A model generated the notes under the pieces. It saw only the letters and a list, made by a program, of their open reading frames with translations. It did not search any database and was not told the origin of the DNA. Shown piece by piece: positions 26,407 to 35,349 of a DNA stretch of 64,000 nt. Origin of the DNA: an uncultured Actinomycetes bacterium (GTDB lineage Bacteria; Actinomycetota; Coriobacteriia; Coriobacteriales; Atopobiaceae); the NCBI GenBank assembly GCA_900314645.1, contig OMWB01000006.1, positions 1 through 64,000 of the forward strand, given 5' to 3'. Position numbers and translations under genes: made by a program. Numbering within the stretch: position 1 is the stretch's first letter; each line of letters starts with the position of its first letter.

Positions 26407-26500
26407 AAAGTCCTCCCTCTCATGTATTTCCCACTATTGTGGCACGAATGCTCACGCTTGTCATACAATGTCACGAACACCAATCGAACAGGTAGGAATT
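26407..26500. promoter_or_regulatory. Divergent larB / larE control region
   Basis: The 94 bases between the larB GTG and the larE ATG must hold both promoters. A good -10 hexamer TACAAT (26464-26469) points toward larE, but no matching -35 is clear at 17 bases. No dyad of regulator type stands out. Confidence 0.45.
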
Positions 26501-27325
26501 ATGACTAACGAGATTCGCCTTGAAGACAAGCTTGATACCCTCAGGAGCATCCTGTGCGACATGGGCACGGTCGCGGTTGCCTACTCGGGCGGCGTGGACT
26601 CAACGTTGCTGGCAAAGGTGGCGCACGACGTGCTGGGAGACCATATGATCGCCGTTACGTCGGCGGGACGTTCCATACCCTCCCGCGACATCGAGCGCAC
26701 GCAGCAGTTTTGTGCAGAGCAGGGTATCCCACAGGTGGTCATGCGCTTCAATGAGCTTGAGGTCGCGGGCTTCCGCGAGAACCCCAAGGACCGCTGTTAT
26801 CACTGCAAGAAGGAGCTCTTCCAGCACATGCGTGACGTAGCGCATGACCGTGGCATGGCTCACCTGGTGGACGGCTCAAACGTCGATGACCAGGGCGACT
26901 ATCGTCCGGGGCTGAGGGCGCTGGCCGAGCTGGGCATCAGAAGTCCGCTTCAGGAGGCCGGCTTTTCCAAGGCGGAAATCCGCGAGCTTTCCCGTCAGAT
27001 GGGACTTCCCACCTGGAATATGCCATCGGCCGCGTGCCTCGCGTCACGCTTTGCCTACGGCGATGAGATTACCGAGAAGAAGCTCGCCATGGTTGAGCAG
27101 GCGGAGGATTACCTGCACGATCTCGGGTTCGTACAGCTTCGCGTGCGGGTCCACGGGGCCAACGGAGAGCTCGCGCGCATCGAGGTGGCGTCGGATTCGG
27201 TTGCGCGCTTGGCCGCTGACGACGTGCGCCAACAGGTGGTTGAGCAGCTCAAACACATCGGGTTTACCTACGTTGCCCTTGACCTTGCGGGCTTCCGTTC
27301 CGGAGCGATGAACGAGGTCCTGTAG
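26501..27325 (+). CDS. larE: Pyridinium-bisthiocarboxylate synthase LarE (sulfur transferase)
   Basis: This 274-residue ATP-dependent sulfur transferase converts the pyridinium dicarboxylate to the dithiocarboxylate for the lactate racemase cofactor. The PP-loop SGGVDS is at 29-34. Cys179 in MPSAACLASRF corresponds, as far as I can align by eye, to Cys176 of the L. plantarum enzyme, which gives up its own sulfur. Whether this is a sacrificial or an iron-sulfur type LarE cannot be settled by eye. The ATG at 26501 with TAGGAA upstream is chosen over an in-frame upstream start that would overlap larB. Confidence 0.93.
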   Translation: MTNEIRLEDKLDTLRSILCDMGTVAVAYSGGVDSTLLAKVAHDVLGDHMIAVTSAGRSIPSRDIERTQQFCAEQGIPQVVMRFNELEVAGFRENPKDRCYHCKKELFQHMRDVAHDRGMAHLVDGSNVDDQGDYRPGLRALAELGIRSPLQEAGFSKAEIRELSRQMGLPTWNMPSAACLASRFAYGDEITEKKLAMVEQAEDYLHDLGFVQLRVRVHGANGELARIEVASDSVARLAADDVRQQVVEQLKHIGFTYVALDLAGFRSGAMNEVL

Positions 27326-27575
27326 AGAGGCTCGACGGTCCGCCAACGCCTTTCAAGTTCTTGTGCTCGCGGTGGAGGCCTTGGGCACAATTGGTGAGAT
27401 TTGGGCGTATCCGCGAAAGGGTGGGTAGCCTAAAACACCTAGGCTGTGCAGTTGGCTACTCGCGAGGTGCGTGCCGTCGGTGGCGTGTTACCATACTGAC
27501 TACGCACACGGGCCTATGCCCTCATGCGGGGAACTCGACAGCCCGAAGCAGACCTTCAACGAACTAGGGGATGAC
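27326..27575 (+). other. 250-base leader with competing stems upstream of the CHAP hydrolase gene
   Basis: No gene is seen. TTGTGC (27361-27366) can pair with GCACAA (27385-27390). AGCCTA (27427-27432) can pair with TAGGCT (27440-27445), or the overlapping GTAGCC (27425-27430) can pair instead with GGCTAC (27454-27459), so two alternatives exclude each other. This may be a regulatory leader. I could not match it to a known riboswitch class. Confidence 0.35.
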
Positions 27576-28805
27576 GTGGAACCCAAGAAGACTGAGAAGC
27601 TATTGACGCGTCGCGAGGCACTTAAGCTATTGGCTGGTGCTGGGGCGCTTCTTGCCGCGACGCCCGCATTTGCCGAAACCGAGGAAGAGCTTCGCGCCAA
27701 GGCAGACCAGACGCAGGCAGAGATTGATGAGGTCCAGGGCCAGTATGATGCGGCCATGGGACAACTCAGCGCGCTTGCCGCTGAGGTCGAGGAGCTTTCC
27801 ATCGCGCAGGCACAGACGCTCGACCAGATCTACGCGACTGAGGAAGAGATCTACATCACCAAGGGGCAGATTGAGGAGACCGAGGAGGCCATTGCGTCGC
27901 GCGAGCGTGAGCTCGAGCGCAAGCAGGAGCGCCTCTCACGGCGCATCTCGAGTGCCTACAAGTCAGGTGGCACGGATTTCCTGGACATCCTGCTTTCGTC
28001 CTCAAGCTTTGAGGAGCTCGAGTCCAACATCTACTACCTGGATAAGATCAGCCAAAGCGATGCGCAGCTGATCGCGGACGTCAGACAGATCAAGGCCGAG
28101 CTTGAGGAGCACAAGGTGGCGCTCGAAGAGCAGAAGGCCTCCCTTGAAGAGCGCCGCGCTGAGCTCGAGGAGCTCAACGCCATTCAGCAGGCCCAGATTG
28201 AGGACCTCCGTGCCGCGCAAGCCGAGGTCTCATCGCTCCTCTCGAGCCTCGATGCAAAGGTCCAAGAGCTCATCGCCCAGCGTGACGAGGAACTCCTTGC
28301 CGCCGAGAGGGAGGCGGAGCGCGCACGCGAGGCCGAGGCCGCCGCGGCCGCTGCGGCAGCAGCAAGTGGTGGCAGCTCCGGCGGCAGTTCACGCGTGTAT
28401 CCTGACCAGATCGTCGCCGGTGCGAGCGGCTCTCAACAGGCTGTCATCAACGCGTGCTATACCACGCCTTCCCCTGGCGGCGGACTCTGCGCCTGGTGGG
28501 TTGAGGACGTCTTCGAGCGCGCTGGCGTGGGCTCGTGGGGCGGCAACGCTTGCGACCTCTACAACTACTATTGCTTCAGCTCTGATACCAGTGCCATCCA
28601 GCCAGGCATGATCGTGGCCGTCTCCACCTACCCGTCTGGTGGACTCGGCGCCATCTATGGCCACGTGGGGATCTACATCGGCAACGGCCTGGTGATGGAG
28701 AACATCGGCTTCATCAACACCCAGGGGCTCGACACGTGGATTGCCAGCTATAGCGGCTCGGTTACGCCACGTTGGGGCTGGATGGGTGGCGTGGCCCTGT
28801 CCTAA
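27576..28805 (+). CDS. Secreted coiled-coil CHAP/NlpC-type peptidoglycan hydrolase
   Basis: This 409-residue protein has a Tat-like TRREALKLLAG signal peptide ending near ATPAFA. A long coiled coil (about 35-255, rich in Glu, Ala and Gln) is followed by an Ala/Gly/Ser linker and a C-terminal cysteine hydrolase domain (about 280-409). Cys305 (GGGLCAWWV) and His363 (YGHVGIYIG) are the likely catalytic pair. PcsB-like and FtsX-dependent hydrolases share this order of parts, suggesting a role in cell separation. A GTG start at 27576 is chosen, with AGGGG upstream; the ATG 5 bases earlier is in another frame. Confidence 0.88.
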   Translation: MEPKKTEKLLTRREALKLLAGAGALLAATPAFAETEEELRAKADQTQAEIDEVQGQYDAAMGQLSALAAEVEELSIAQAQTLDQIYATEEEIYITKGQIEETEEAIASRERELERKQERLSRRISSAYKSGGTDFLDILLSSSSFEELESNIYYLDKISQSDAQLIADVRQIKAELEEHKVALEEQKASLEERRAELEELNAIQQAQIEDLRAAQAEVSSLLSSLDAKVQELIAQRDEELLAAEREAERAREAEAAAAAAAAASGGSSGGSSRVYPDQIVAGASGSQQAVINACYTTPSPGGGLCAWWVEDVFERAGVGSWGGNACDLYNYYCFSSDTSAIQPGMIVAVSTYPSGGLGAIYGHVGIYIGNGLVMENIGFINTQGLDTWIASYSGSVTPRWGWMGGVALS

Positions 28806-28829
28806 GCAAGCATTCGAAAGGAGTCATGT

Positions 28830-29393
28830 ATGGCGCTCGACAAGGCAAAGACCGCGGTGTTGGTCATCGACGTGCTGGTCACCGAGGGTGACGACACACT
28901 CTACAATCCGAGCCCCGAAGAGGAGCGCGTTGTGGTGAACTCCGCGCGCGTGGTTGACGCGGCACGCGCGGCAGGTATGCCCGTCATCTTCTGCGATGAC
29001 GCACATATCCTTGGTGTCGACCGCGAGCTTGACCTGTGGGGTGAGCATGGGGTGCGTGGCAAGGCGGTTCCCAACCCGGCCCTCAAGGCTGGCTCCGGCG
29101 ATCGTGACTTCATCATTCCCAAGCGTCGTTACAGCGGCTTCTTTGGGACCGACCTCGACCTCACCCTGCGTGAGTTGGGCGTAGACACCGTCATTGCGGT
29201 GGGCGAGGACACCAACATCTGCGTGCTTCACACGCTGGCAGACGCCTACTTCCTGGGCTATGCCTCTGTGGTGGTCGAGGATGCTACGCGCACGTTCCTG
29301 TGCGGAACGCAGGAGGCGGGCATCGAGCACTTTGTGAAGTGCTACGGCTCTCGCATCGTGAGCACTGACGAGATCGTGGCTGAGCTGGCATAA
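28830..29393 (+). CDS. Isochorismatase-like cysteine hydrolase
   Basis: This 187-residue cytosolic hydrolase carries the Asp-Lys-Cys triad of the family: Asp14 in VLVIDVLV, Lys98 in FIIPKRRYSGFFGTDLD and Cys131 in EDTNICVLHT. Close relatives act on nicotinamide, carbamoylated amines or similar amides; the exact substrate is unknown. GAAAGGAG precedes the ATG. It lies 24 bases after the CHAP hydrolase gene and could be co-transcribed with it. A T-tailed hairpin follows. Confidence 0.9.
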   Translation: MALDKAKTAVLVIDVLVTEGDDTLYNPSPEEERVVVNSARVVDAARAAGMPVIFCDDAHILGVDRELDLWGEHGVRGKAVPNPALKAGSGDRDFIIPKRRYSGFFGTDLDLTLRELGVDTVIAVGEDTNICVLHTLADAYFLGYASVVVEDATRTFLCGTQEAGIEHFVKCYGSRIVSTDEIVAELA

Positions 29394-29414
29394 GAAGCCA
29401 GAAAGCGGTAATTG

Positions 29415-29463
29415 GCCGCCCGCCATCTTGGTACACTCCATACCAAGATGGCGGGCGGCTTTG
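29415..29463 (+). terminator. Rho-independent terminator
   Basis: A perfect 19-bp stem (29415-29433 and 29441-29459) with a 7-base loop is followed by TTTGTTTG. It ends the CHAP/isochorismatase transcript just before the GH2 gene. Confidence 0.85.
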
Positions 29464-29490
29464 TTTGTGCATGAGACGGAGGGACGCAGG

Positions 29491-31857
29491 ATGCGCCAAG
29501 TTATCGAGCTGACGGATGGTTGGCAACTATACCGCGGTGACTCAGAGGTGTGCGAACACGTGAGGGTTCCGCACGACGCGATGCTATCGGAGCCACGCTC
29601 GGCCGATGCCGTGACCGGAAACGCGGGGGCTTACTTCCCAGGTGGCACCTACCGTTACCAGCGGATCATTGACGTTCCTGCGACATGGGAAGGAAAGTGC
29701 ATCACGCTCGAGCTCGAGGGCGTGTACCAAAAGGCCATCGTGCTTGTCGATGGCGTGGAGGTGGCTCGCAACACCTACGGCTACACGGGGTTCATGGTCA
29801 ACCTCTCGCCAGTCTTGAAACCTGGTGTGGCGTCTGAGCTCACCGTGGTTGCCGATAACGCACATCAGCCCAACTCTCGGTGGTACTCGGGCAGCGGTCT
29901 GTACCGCCCCGTGCGGCTGTACGTGCAAGAGGCCAATCATCTTGCGCTTGGTGGCGTGCGGGTGACGACGGAGTCGCTGGATCCTGCGAGCATACGCGTG
30001 CAGAGCGATGTCGTAGGTGAAGGCGAGATACAGGTTGACCTGCAGTGGGATGGCGAGGTCGTGGCATCTGCCGCAGGCGTTGACGTATGCCTTGAAGTGC
30101 CCGATGCCCGCCTGTGGAGTGCCGATGAGCCCAATCTCTACACCTGTCGCGTGAGGCTGGTGTCAGGTGGTGCGGTTGTGGATGAGGAGTACGTAGACGT
30201 TGGCATCCGGCAGGTTACCTGGGGTTCGTTTGGCCTGCGCATCAATGGGCGGGAGACTTTGCTTCGGGGTGGCTGTGTGCACCACACCAAGGGGATACTC
30301 GGAGCGGCAGAGCCGGCGGAGGCGGCATGGCGTGAGGTGGCCGTGATGAAAAGCCATGGCTTCAACGCCATTCGCTCGGCGCATAACCCCATATCAAAGA
30401 ACATGCTTGCGGCTTGTGACCACCTCGGCATGTATGTGATGGACGAGTTTGCGGACATGTGGTACCGCCACAAGAACCCTGCGGACTATGCGAGCGACTT
30501 CGAGACGTGTTGGGAGGCGGACCTCGCTGCAATGGTGGAGAAGGACCGCAACCATCCAAGCGTGATCATGTACTCCATTGGCAACGAGAACGCGGAGCCA
30601 CATGAGGAACGCGGCGTGGCGTGTGCGCGCCAGCTGGCAGAGCGTGTCCGTAGCCTTGACGTGACGCGTCCGGTGACGGCAGGGGTCAACCCCACCATTC
30701 TCTTTGCGTCAAGCCTCGGCATCGATTCGTTCAATGGCGATGGCGAGGAGGGCGAGGCGGCCTCCAACGCAGACGGTGGCATGGGGGAGCAGAACGCGAG
30801 CCTTCTGTACAACACGTACGTGACCAAGATGGGCGACGTGATGTCGCTTATCGCACGCATGCCGCAGGTCGGCCGCATCAATGCGCCGTTCTTTGATCAG
30901 CTCGACTTGGCTGGCTACAACTATGCCACGGGACGCTATCTGCCCGACGTGCGGCGCGTTCCAAAGCGTCCGGTATTTGGTGCCGAGACCATGCCTTACG
31001 ACATTGCACGCAATTGGAGGCTCGTTGAGTCAATCCCACAGGTGGTGGGGGACTTCATGTGGACATCGTGGGACTATCTGGGCGAGTGCAGCCTCGCGGG
31101 CTGGTCCTCTGACCCCGAGATGGTCAACAAGCCGTTCCCGTGGCTGTGTGCCGACACCGGCGCGCTTGATTTGGTGGGCAACCCAAACGGCGAGTGTGCG
31201 ATGGCAGAGGTGGTCTGGGACGTTGCCGATCCGCTGGTCTATGTGCGGCCCTGCACGCTGCCCAATCCCGTGATGGCGCCATGGCGTGGAACCAACTCCA
31301 TTCCCAGCTGGAGCTGGGCGGGGTGCGAGGGCGTGAGGACCACCGTTGAGGTGTATACCAAGGCGCCCATCGTCAAGCTCTACCTTAACGGGCGCAATGT
31401 GGCCGTAAAGCGCACGCATGAGTGTCATGCGGACTTTCTCGTGCGATATACGCCGGGAGAGCTGGTCGCGCTTGCGTGCACGGCGCGTGGCGAGGTGTTG
31501 GGCAAGGCAACGCTGCAGAGTGCCGCTGGCCCCTTGCGGCTTGCGCTGACGCGTGAGCCACGACGCCTACCAGGCACTGATGGTGCGGGTGACCTGGTGT
31601 TTGTTGATGTGGCGGCGACCGATGCTGACGGCGTTGTGGAGGCAAGCTGCGACCAAGAGGTAAGCATCACCGTTTCTGGAGGCGAGCTGGTTGCCTTTGG
31701 CAGCGCCGCCCAGAAGTCCGAGCGTTCGTACCTCGAGGGTTGCTTCCCGCTTCGTTACGGGCGAGGCCTTGCCGTGGTACGTCTGGGCGAAGGGCCCTGC
31801 ACCATCACCGCAGAGGCCGAGGGCATCGAGACTGCCTGCTTGACTTGCGGTTGTTGA
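29491..31857 (+). CDS. Glycoside hydrolase family 2 (beta-galactosidase/glucuronidase type)
   Basis: This 788-residue intracellular glycosidase has an N-terminal sugar-binding jelly roll (about 1-170), an immunoglobulin-like domain (about 170-270), the TIM barrel and extra beta domains at the end. The acid/base Glu366 lies in MYSIGNENAEP and the nucleophile Glu499 in FGAETMPYD. No signal peptide is present. Specificity within GH2 is not decided by these motifs. The ATG at 29491 with GGAGGG upstream is chosen over an in-frame upstream GTG that lies within the preceding terminator. Its stop codon sits inside the following inverted repeat. Confidence 0.92.
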   Translation: MRQVIELTDGWQLYRGDSEVCEHVRVPHDAMLSEPRSADAVTGNAGAYFPGGTYRYQRIIDVPATWEGKCITLELEGVYQKAIVLVDGVEVARNTYGYTGFMVNLSPVLKPGVASELTVVADNAHQPNSRWYSGSGLYRPVRLYVQEANHLALGGVRVTTESLDPASIRVQSDVVGEGEIQVDLQWDGEVVASAAGVDVCLEVPDARLWSADEPNLYTCRVRLVSGGAVVDEEYVDVGIRQVTWGSFGLRINGRETLLRGGCVHHTKGILGAAEPAEAAWREVAVMKSHGFNAIRSAHNPISKNMLAACDHLGMYVMDEFADMWYRHKNPADYASDFETCWEADLAAMVEKDRNHPSVIMYSIGNENAEPHEERGVACARQLAERVRSLDVTRPVTAGVNPTILFASSLGIDSFNGDGEEGEAASNADGGMGEQNASLLYNTYVTKMGDVMSLIARMPQVGRINAPFFDQLDLAGYNYATGRYLPDVRRVPKRPVFGAETMPYDIARNWRLVESIPQVVGDFMWTSWDYLGECSLAGWSSDPEMVNKPFPWLCADTGALDLVGNPNGECAMAEVVWDVADPLVYVRPCTLPNPVMAPWRGTNSIPSWSWAGCEGVRTTVEVYTKAPIVKLYLNGRNVAVKRTHECHADFLVRYTPGELVALACTARGEVLGKATLQSAAGPLRLALTREPRRLPGTDGAGDLVFVDVAATDADGVVEASCDQEVSITVSGGELVAFGSAAQKSERSYLEGCFPLRYGRGLAVVRLGEGPCTITAEAEGIETACLTCGC

Positions 31858-31959
31858 CGGAAACGGGGCTTGCCATGTCAACATGCGCTTGAGGTTGCTG
31901 CAAATCACAGAGCAACCTCAAGCGCGTGTTGACATGGCAAGCCCCGTTTCCGTCAACAA
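31851..31959. repeat. 49-bp inverted repeat (GTTGAC-N18-GTCAAC family)
   Basis: The arms 31851-31899 and 31911-31959 pair along 49 bp with one wobble and an 11-base loop. As at 22576, each arm holds GTTGAC and GTCAAC exactly 18 bases apart, while the 18-base spacer differs. The GH2 stop codon lies within the left arm. It separates two convergent genes and probably terminates both. Confidence 0.9.
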
Positions 31960-31972
31960 TCGCTTTTGGTGG

Positions 31973-33466
31973 TTAGCCGTCAGAGCGAGCAAAGCGGTTC
32001 TGCATGCCCATGCTGGCGATGTAGAGCACCTTGGAGAGCAGCGCATCGGTCTCGCGACGCAGCATGTCGGCGATGCGCTGGTTGGCTGCCGCAAGCTCGC
32101 TCGCCGGGCCATCCGTCACCTCATTGACGACGACACCTGCTTGCGCACCGACCTTCATCTGGTAACGCTCGATGTCAGCGACACAATCTCCGAAGTGGGC
32201 GTCGGCCATGGCCGCGATGAGGCGGTTTGTCCAGTAGAAGCTCTCGGTAGTGACCTGCGCATCCGTGTTGGCCAGGTAGTCGGGCACCTCGTCAACGTTG
32301 GCGAAGAAGGGGACAAGCGCGTTGAAGGCGTTGGAGCCGTAGGCCATCCACTGCAGCGCGCGCGTCTCGGAGCTGGCGTAGGGCCGCAGTTGCATGGCGG
32401 CAAGCTGTCCGTTGCGGTTGATGCCGATGGGACGATACAGCCCGCGGGTCGCTTCAGTGCCGCGACGGCTGTATGGGTCGAACGGCGTACCCTGATAGTG
32501 CAGCGAGAGCGCATACTTGACGTCTTCCATGGTGATCTTGCGCTCGGGCATGCGACACCAGGGGATGTCGTTGTCCTCGGGGCGGAAGTCGGCGTCGGGG
32601 CCGTCCCAGGTGTTGCTTCGCGGGTTGAGGAAGCGCTGCATGGACCAAGCGCGCGGGGTGTTGTACACGTGGTCAGCGTCGCTTGCGCTGCCAAAGGCCT
32701 CACGGGGGTTGAAGATGTCGGGGGAATCTCCCTCCTCGCGCAGGGTGAGGTCAAGGTGGAAGCGCGCCATCCAGGCGCGCAGGTCCGCGCTCGCCATGCA
32801 CTCGTGCTGGGGTCCTTCGGCATCACTGAGGTCAAACGCGTCAATTCCCAGCTGGTTGGGCATGGTGACGTAGCAGTCGTCCGGCACGCGGCGGGCAATC
32901 CAGTGATGTCCGCCCACTGTCTCCATCCACCAGATCTCGTCAACGTCAGAGAAGGCGATGCCGTTCATCTCGTAGGTGCCATAGTGCTCGAGGAGGGCGC
33001 CAAGCCGACGTACGCCGTCGCGCGCGGAGGTGGCGTAGGGGAGGACGAGGGTGACCATATCCTCCTCGCCGATGCCGCCGGCAACTTCTTGCTGGTAGCT
33101 GGGCTCACCTGGCGTTCCTACGGCCTTCTGCAACCTGACGAGTGGGTCGGCGGCGAGCACGCGCTCGTTTGAGGTGAGGGTCTCGGTGGCCGACATGGCC
33201 ACGTTCAGGGTATTGACGCCCGCCTCGGCCCAGATGCCCTCGTCGAGCAGTGCGTTAGGCACCGACGTATAGCGCATGGGCTCTTCGTCAAGCTCGATCT
33301 CCACATGAGAGAGCACGCTGCGGTAGTGCCTAGGCTGATCCTCAGGCTTGACCACGACCATCTTTTTTGGCGTGAACTCGCCGTTCGGAGAGTCCTCATT
33401 GCGGGCGATGATGGTTGATCCGTCGTAGCTTGCGAGCTTTCCAACGAGCAGGGTGGTGCAGGGCAT
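31973..33466 (-). CDS. C69-family dipeptidase (PepD/U34)
   Basis: This 497-residue peptidase belongs to the N-terminal nucleophile family that cleaves dipeptides of broad specificity. Cys3 in MPCTTLLVGKLASYDGSTIIARNEDS is the expected catalytic residue, exposed by removal of the first residues. Internal WWMETVGGHHWIARRVPDDCY fits the family. No secretion signal is seen, so it is probably cytosolic. The gene is convergent with GH2 and lies next to the lactate permease gene, which is read in the opposite direction. Confidence 0.92.
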   Translation of the reverse strand: MPCTTLLVGKLASYDGSTIIARNEDSPNGEFTPKKMVVVKPEDQPRHYRSVLSHVEIELDEEPMRYTSVPNALLDEGIWAEAGVNTLNVAMSATETLTSNERVLAADPLVRLQKAVGTPGEPSYQQEVAGGIGEEDMVTLVLPYATSARDGVRRLGALLEHYGTYEMNGIAFSDVDEIWWMETVGGHHWIARRVPDDCYVTMPNQLGIDAFDLSDAEGPQHECMASADLRAWMARFHLDLTLREEGDSPDIFNPREAFGSASDADHVYNTPRAWSMQRFLNPRSNTWDGPDADFRPEDNDIPWCRMPERKITMEDVKYALSLHYQGTPFDPYSRRGTEATRGLYRPIGINRNGQLAAMQLRPYASSETRALQWMAYGSNAFNALVPFFANVDEVPDYLANTDAQVTTESFYWTNRLIAAMADAHFGDCVADIERYQMKVGAQAGVVVNEVTDGPASELAAANQRIADMLRRETDALLSKVLYIASMGMQNRFARSDG

Positions 33467-33638
33467 GGCCGCTCCTTCTTATGGTGGTGGTGACGTGCTC
33501 ATTGTAGACGGAACCCCGGATGGGAGAGCTCCGTTTACAGGAAGCATCGAGCGCCTACAAAACTGCTGCTCCAAGGCTCCCTTTGTCTTGTTACCATAGA
33601 CGGGTATGGCGTTCTAGTCCGTGAGCAAAGGAGCACTT

Positions 33639-35186
33639 ATGGGACAGCTCTTCCTCATGTTCGTCCTCGCACTCTCGCCCATCATCTGCCTCATCATCGC
33701 GCTTATCGCGCTCAAGCAGCAGGCGTGGATCGCCAGCTTCGAGGCGCTTGCCGTGGCGGTGGTGGTGTCTATGGTTGTCTGGCACATGAAGCCGCTTGAG
33801 GTCGTCACTGCCGCGCTGGAGGGCTGTCTCTTTGCACTCTGGCCCATCGTCATCGTGATCATCGCGGCGGTCTACACCTACAACTTGGCGGTCTGCACGC
33901 ACGCAATGGATAAGATCAAGCAGATGCTGACCTCGGTCTCGTCGGACCGCCGCGTGCTGACCCTTCTCATCGTCTGGTGCTTCGGCAACTTCATGGAAGG
34001 CATGGCTGGCTTTGGCACCGCTGTGGCCATCCCCGCATCCATGATGATGGCCTTGGGCGTTGACCCCATCACGTCCATCCTCGCCTGCCTCATCGCCAAC
34101 GGCACGCCCACCATGTTCGGCTCCATCGGCATCCCCACCACCACGCTCGCTTCCATCACGGGCATCGTGGAGACCGACCTTGCCTTTACGCAGGCACTGC
34201 AGGTGTTCCCCTTTGTCATCGCGTGCCCGTTCCTCATGGTCATGCTGGTGGGCGACGGCTTCAAGGCGCTCAAGGGTGTCGTCCCCATCACGCTGGTTGC
34301 GGGTCTCTCCTTTGCCATTCCTGAGATCATTGCCGCGCGCTTCATTGGTGCCGCTCTGCCTGACGTGGTCGGCGCGGTCTGCTCGCTGGCTTGCACGTTC
34401 CTCATGGCGTTGCGCATGAAGGGCACGCCCGTTCCGGAGGAGGAGCGCCTGAAGGTTGCTGCTGGCCGCGGAAAGCTCACCGTTCACGACGCGTTGGTGG
34501 CGTGGTCCCCGTTCATCCTCATCTTTGTGGTGCTCCTGCTCACGAGCTCGCTCGTTCCCTTCATCTCCAAGCCGCTCTCGGCCATCAAGACGCAGGTTCA
34601 GGTGTATGCGGGCGAGAACCCTGCCACACTCACCTTCTCGTGGATCAATACGCCGGGCGTCCTCATTCTGCTGTGCGGCATTGCGGGCGGTTTCATTCAG
34701 GGCTGCCCCATCAGGCAGATGCTCTCGGTGCTTGCCGCTACCATCAAGCAGATGTCCAAGACCATCCTCACCATGCTCGGCGTGCTGTCAGTGGCCAAGA
34801 TCATGGGCTACTCGGGCATGATCGCGAGTATCGCCGCCTTCTTCGTAGGCTCGCTGGGCAACCTCTATCCGCTGGTTGCTCCCGCGCTCGGTGCACTGGG
34901 CACCTTCGTGACGGGCTCTGGCACCTCGTCTGAGGTTCTCTTCGGTAACGTCCAGCTGCAGGCCGCGCAGTCCATCGGCGTCAACGAGACCTGGCTCGTG
35001 GCATCCAACTCGCTGGGCATCTCCGCCGGCAAGATGCTCTCTCCGCAGAACGTGGCCATCGGCTGCGCCGCATGCGACCTCTCCGGCAAGGACGGCGAGA
35101 TCATCTCCAAGATCGCGCCGTATGCCTTTGGCTTCCTGATTCTGATGATGGCCATGACCTACGCTGGCGTGATGGTTGGCCTGTAA
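33639..35186 (+). CDS. L-lactate permease (LctP family)
   Basis: This 515-residue transporter has about thirteen membrane helices. Typical LctP segments are visible: NFMEGMAGFGTAVAIPASMM near residue 120, NGTPTMFGSIGIPTTTLA, FVTGSGTSSEVLFGNVQ near 425 and NSLGISAGKMLSPQNVAIG near 460. It moves lactate (sometimes glycolate) with protons across the membrane. Together with larB, larC and larE it suggests handling of both lactate enantiomers. The ATG at 33639 is preceded by AAAGGAG; an in-frame GTG at 33621 is less likely. Confidence 0.93.
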   Translation: MGQLFLMFVLALSPIICLIIALIALKQQAWIASFEALAVAVVVSMVVWHMKPLEVVTAALEGCLFALWPIVIVIIAAVYTYNLAVCTHAMDKIKQMLTSVSSDRRVLTLLIVWCFGNFMEGMAGFGTAVAIPASMMMALGVDPITSILACLIANGTPTMFGSIGIPTTTLASITGIVETDLAFTQALQVFPFVIACPFLMVMLVGDGFKALKGVVPITLVAGLSFAIPEIIAARFIGAALPDVVGAVCSLACTFLMALRMKGTPVPEEERLKVAAGRGKLTVHDALVAWSPFILIFVVLLLTSSLVPFISKPLSAIKTQVQVYAGENPATLTFSWINTPGVLILLCGIAGGFIQGCPIRQMLSVLAATIKQMSKTILTMLGVLSVAKIMGYSGMIASIAAFFVGSLGNLYPLVAPALGALGTFVTGSGTSSEVLFGNVQLQAAQSIGVNETWLVASNSLGISAGKMLSPQNVAIGCAACDLSGKDGEIISKIAPYAFGFLILMMAMTYAGVMVGL

Positions 35187-35230
35187 AGTTGCAAAGGACA
35201 TCGAGTCCTCGCTATGCCCATTAGCTCAAC

Positions 35231-35265
35231 GGCGAGCGTCGCCCCCTCTCTGGGCGGCGCTCGCC
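35231..35265 (+). terminator. Terminator after the lactate permease gene
   Basis: A 14-bp stem with one wobble (35231-35244 and 35252-35265) and a 7-base loop lies 44 bases after the stop. Confidence 0.7.
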
Positions 35266-35349
35266 GCATTGGTACACGCGACATGGACGCGGATGTCAGC
35301 TCACATAGTAAAATGAAGGCGTCTCCCTGTATGGCTGATGGGAGTCGAT

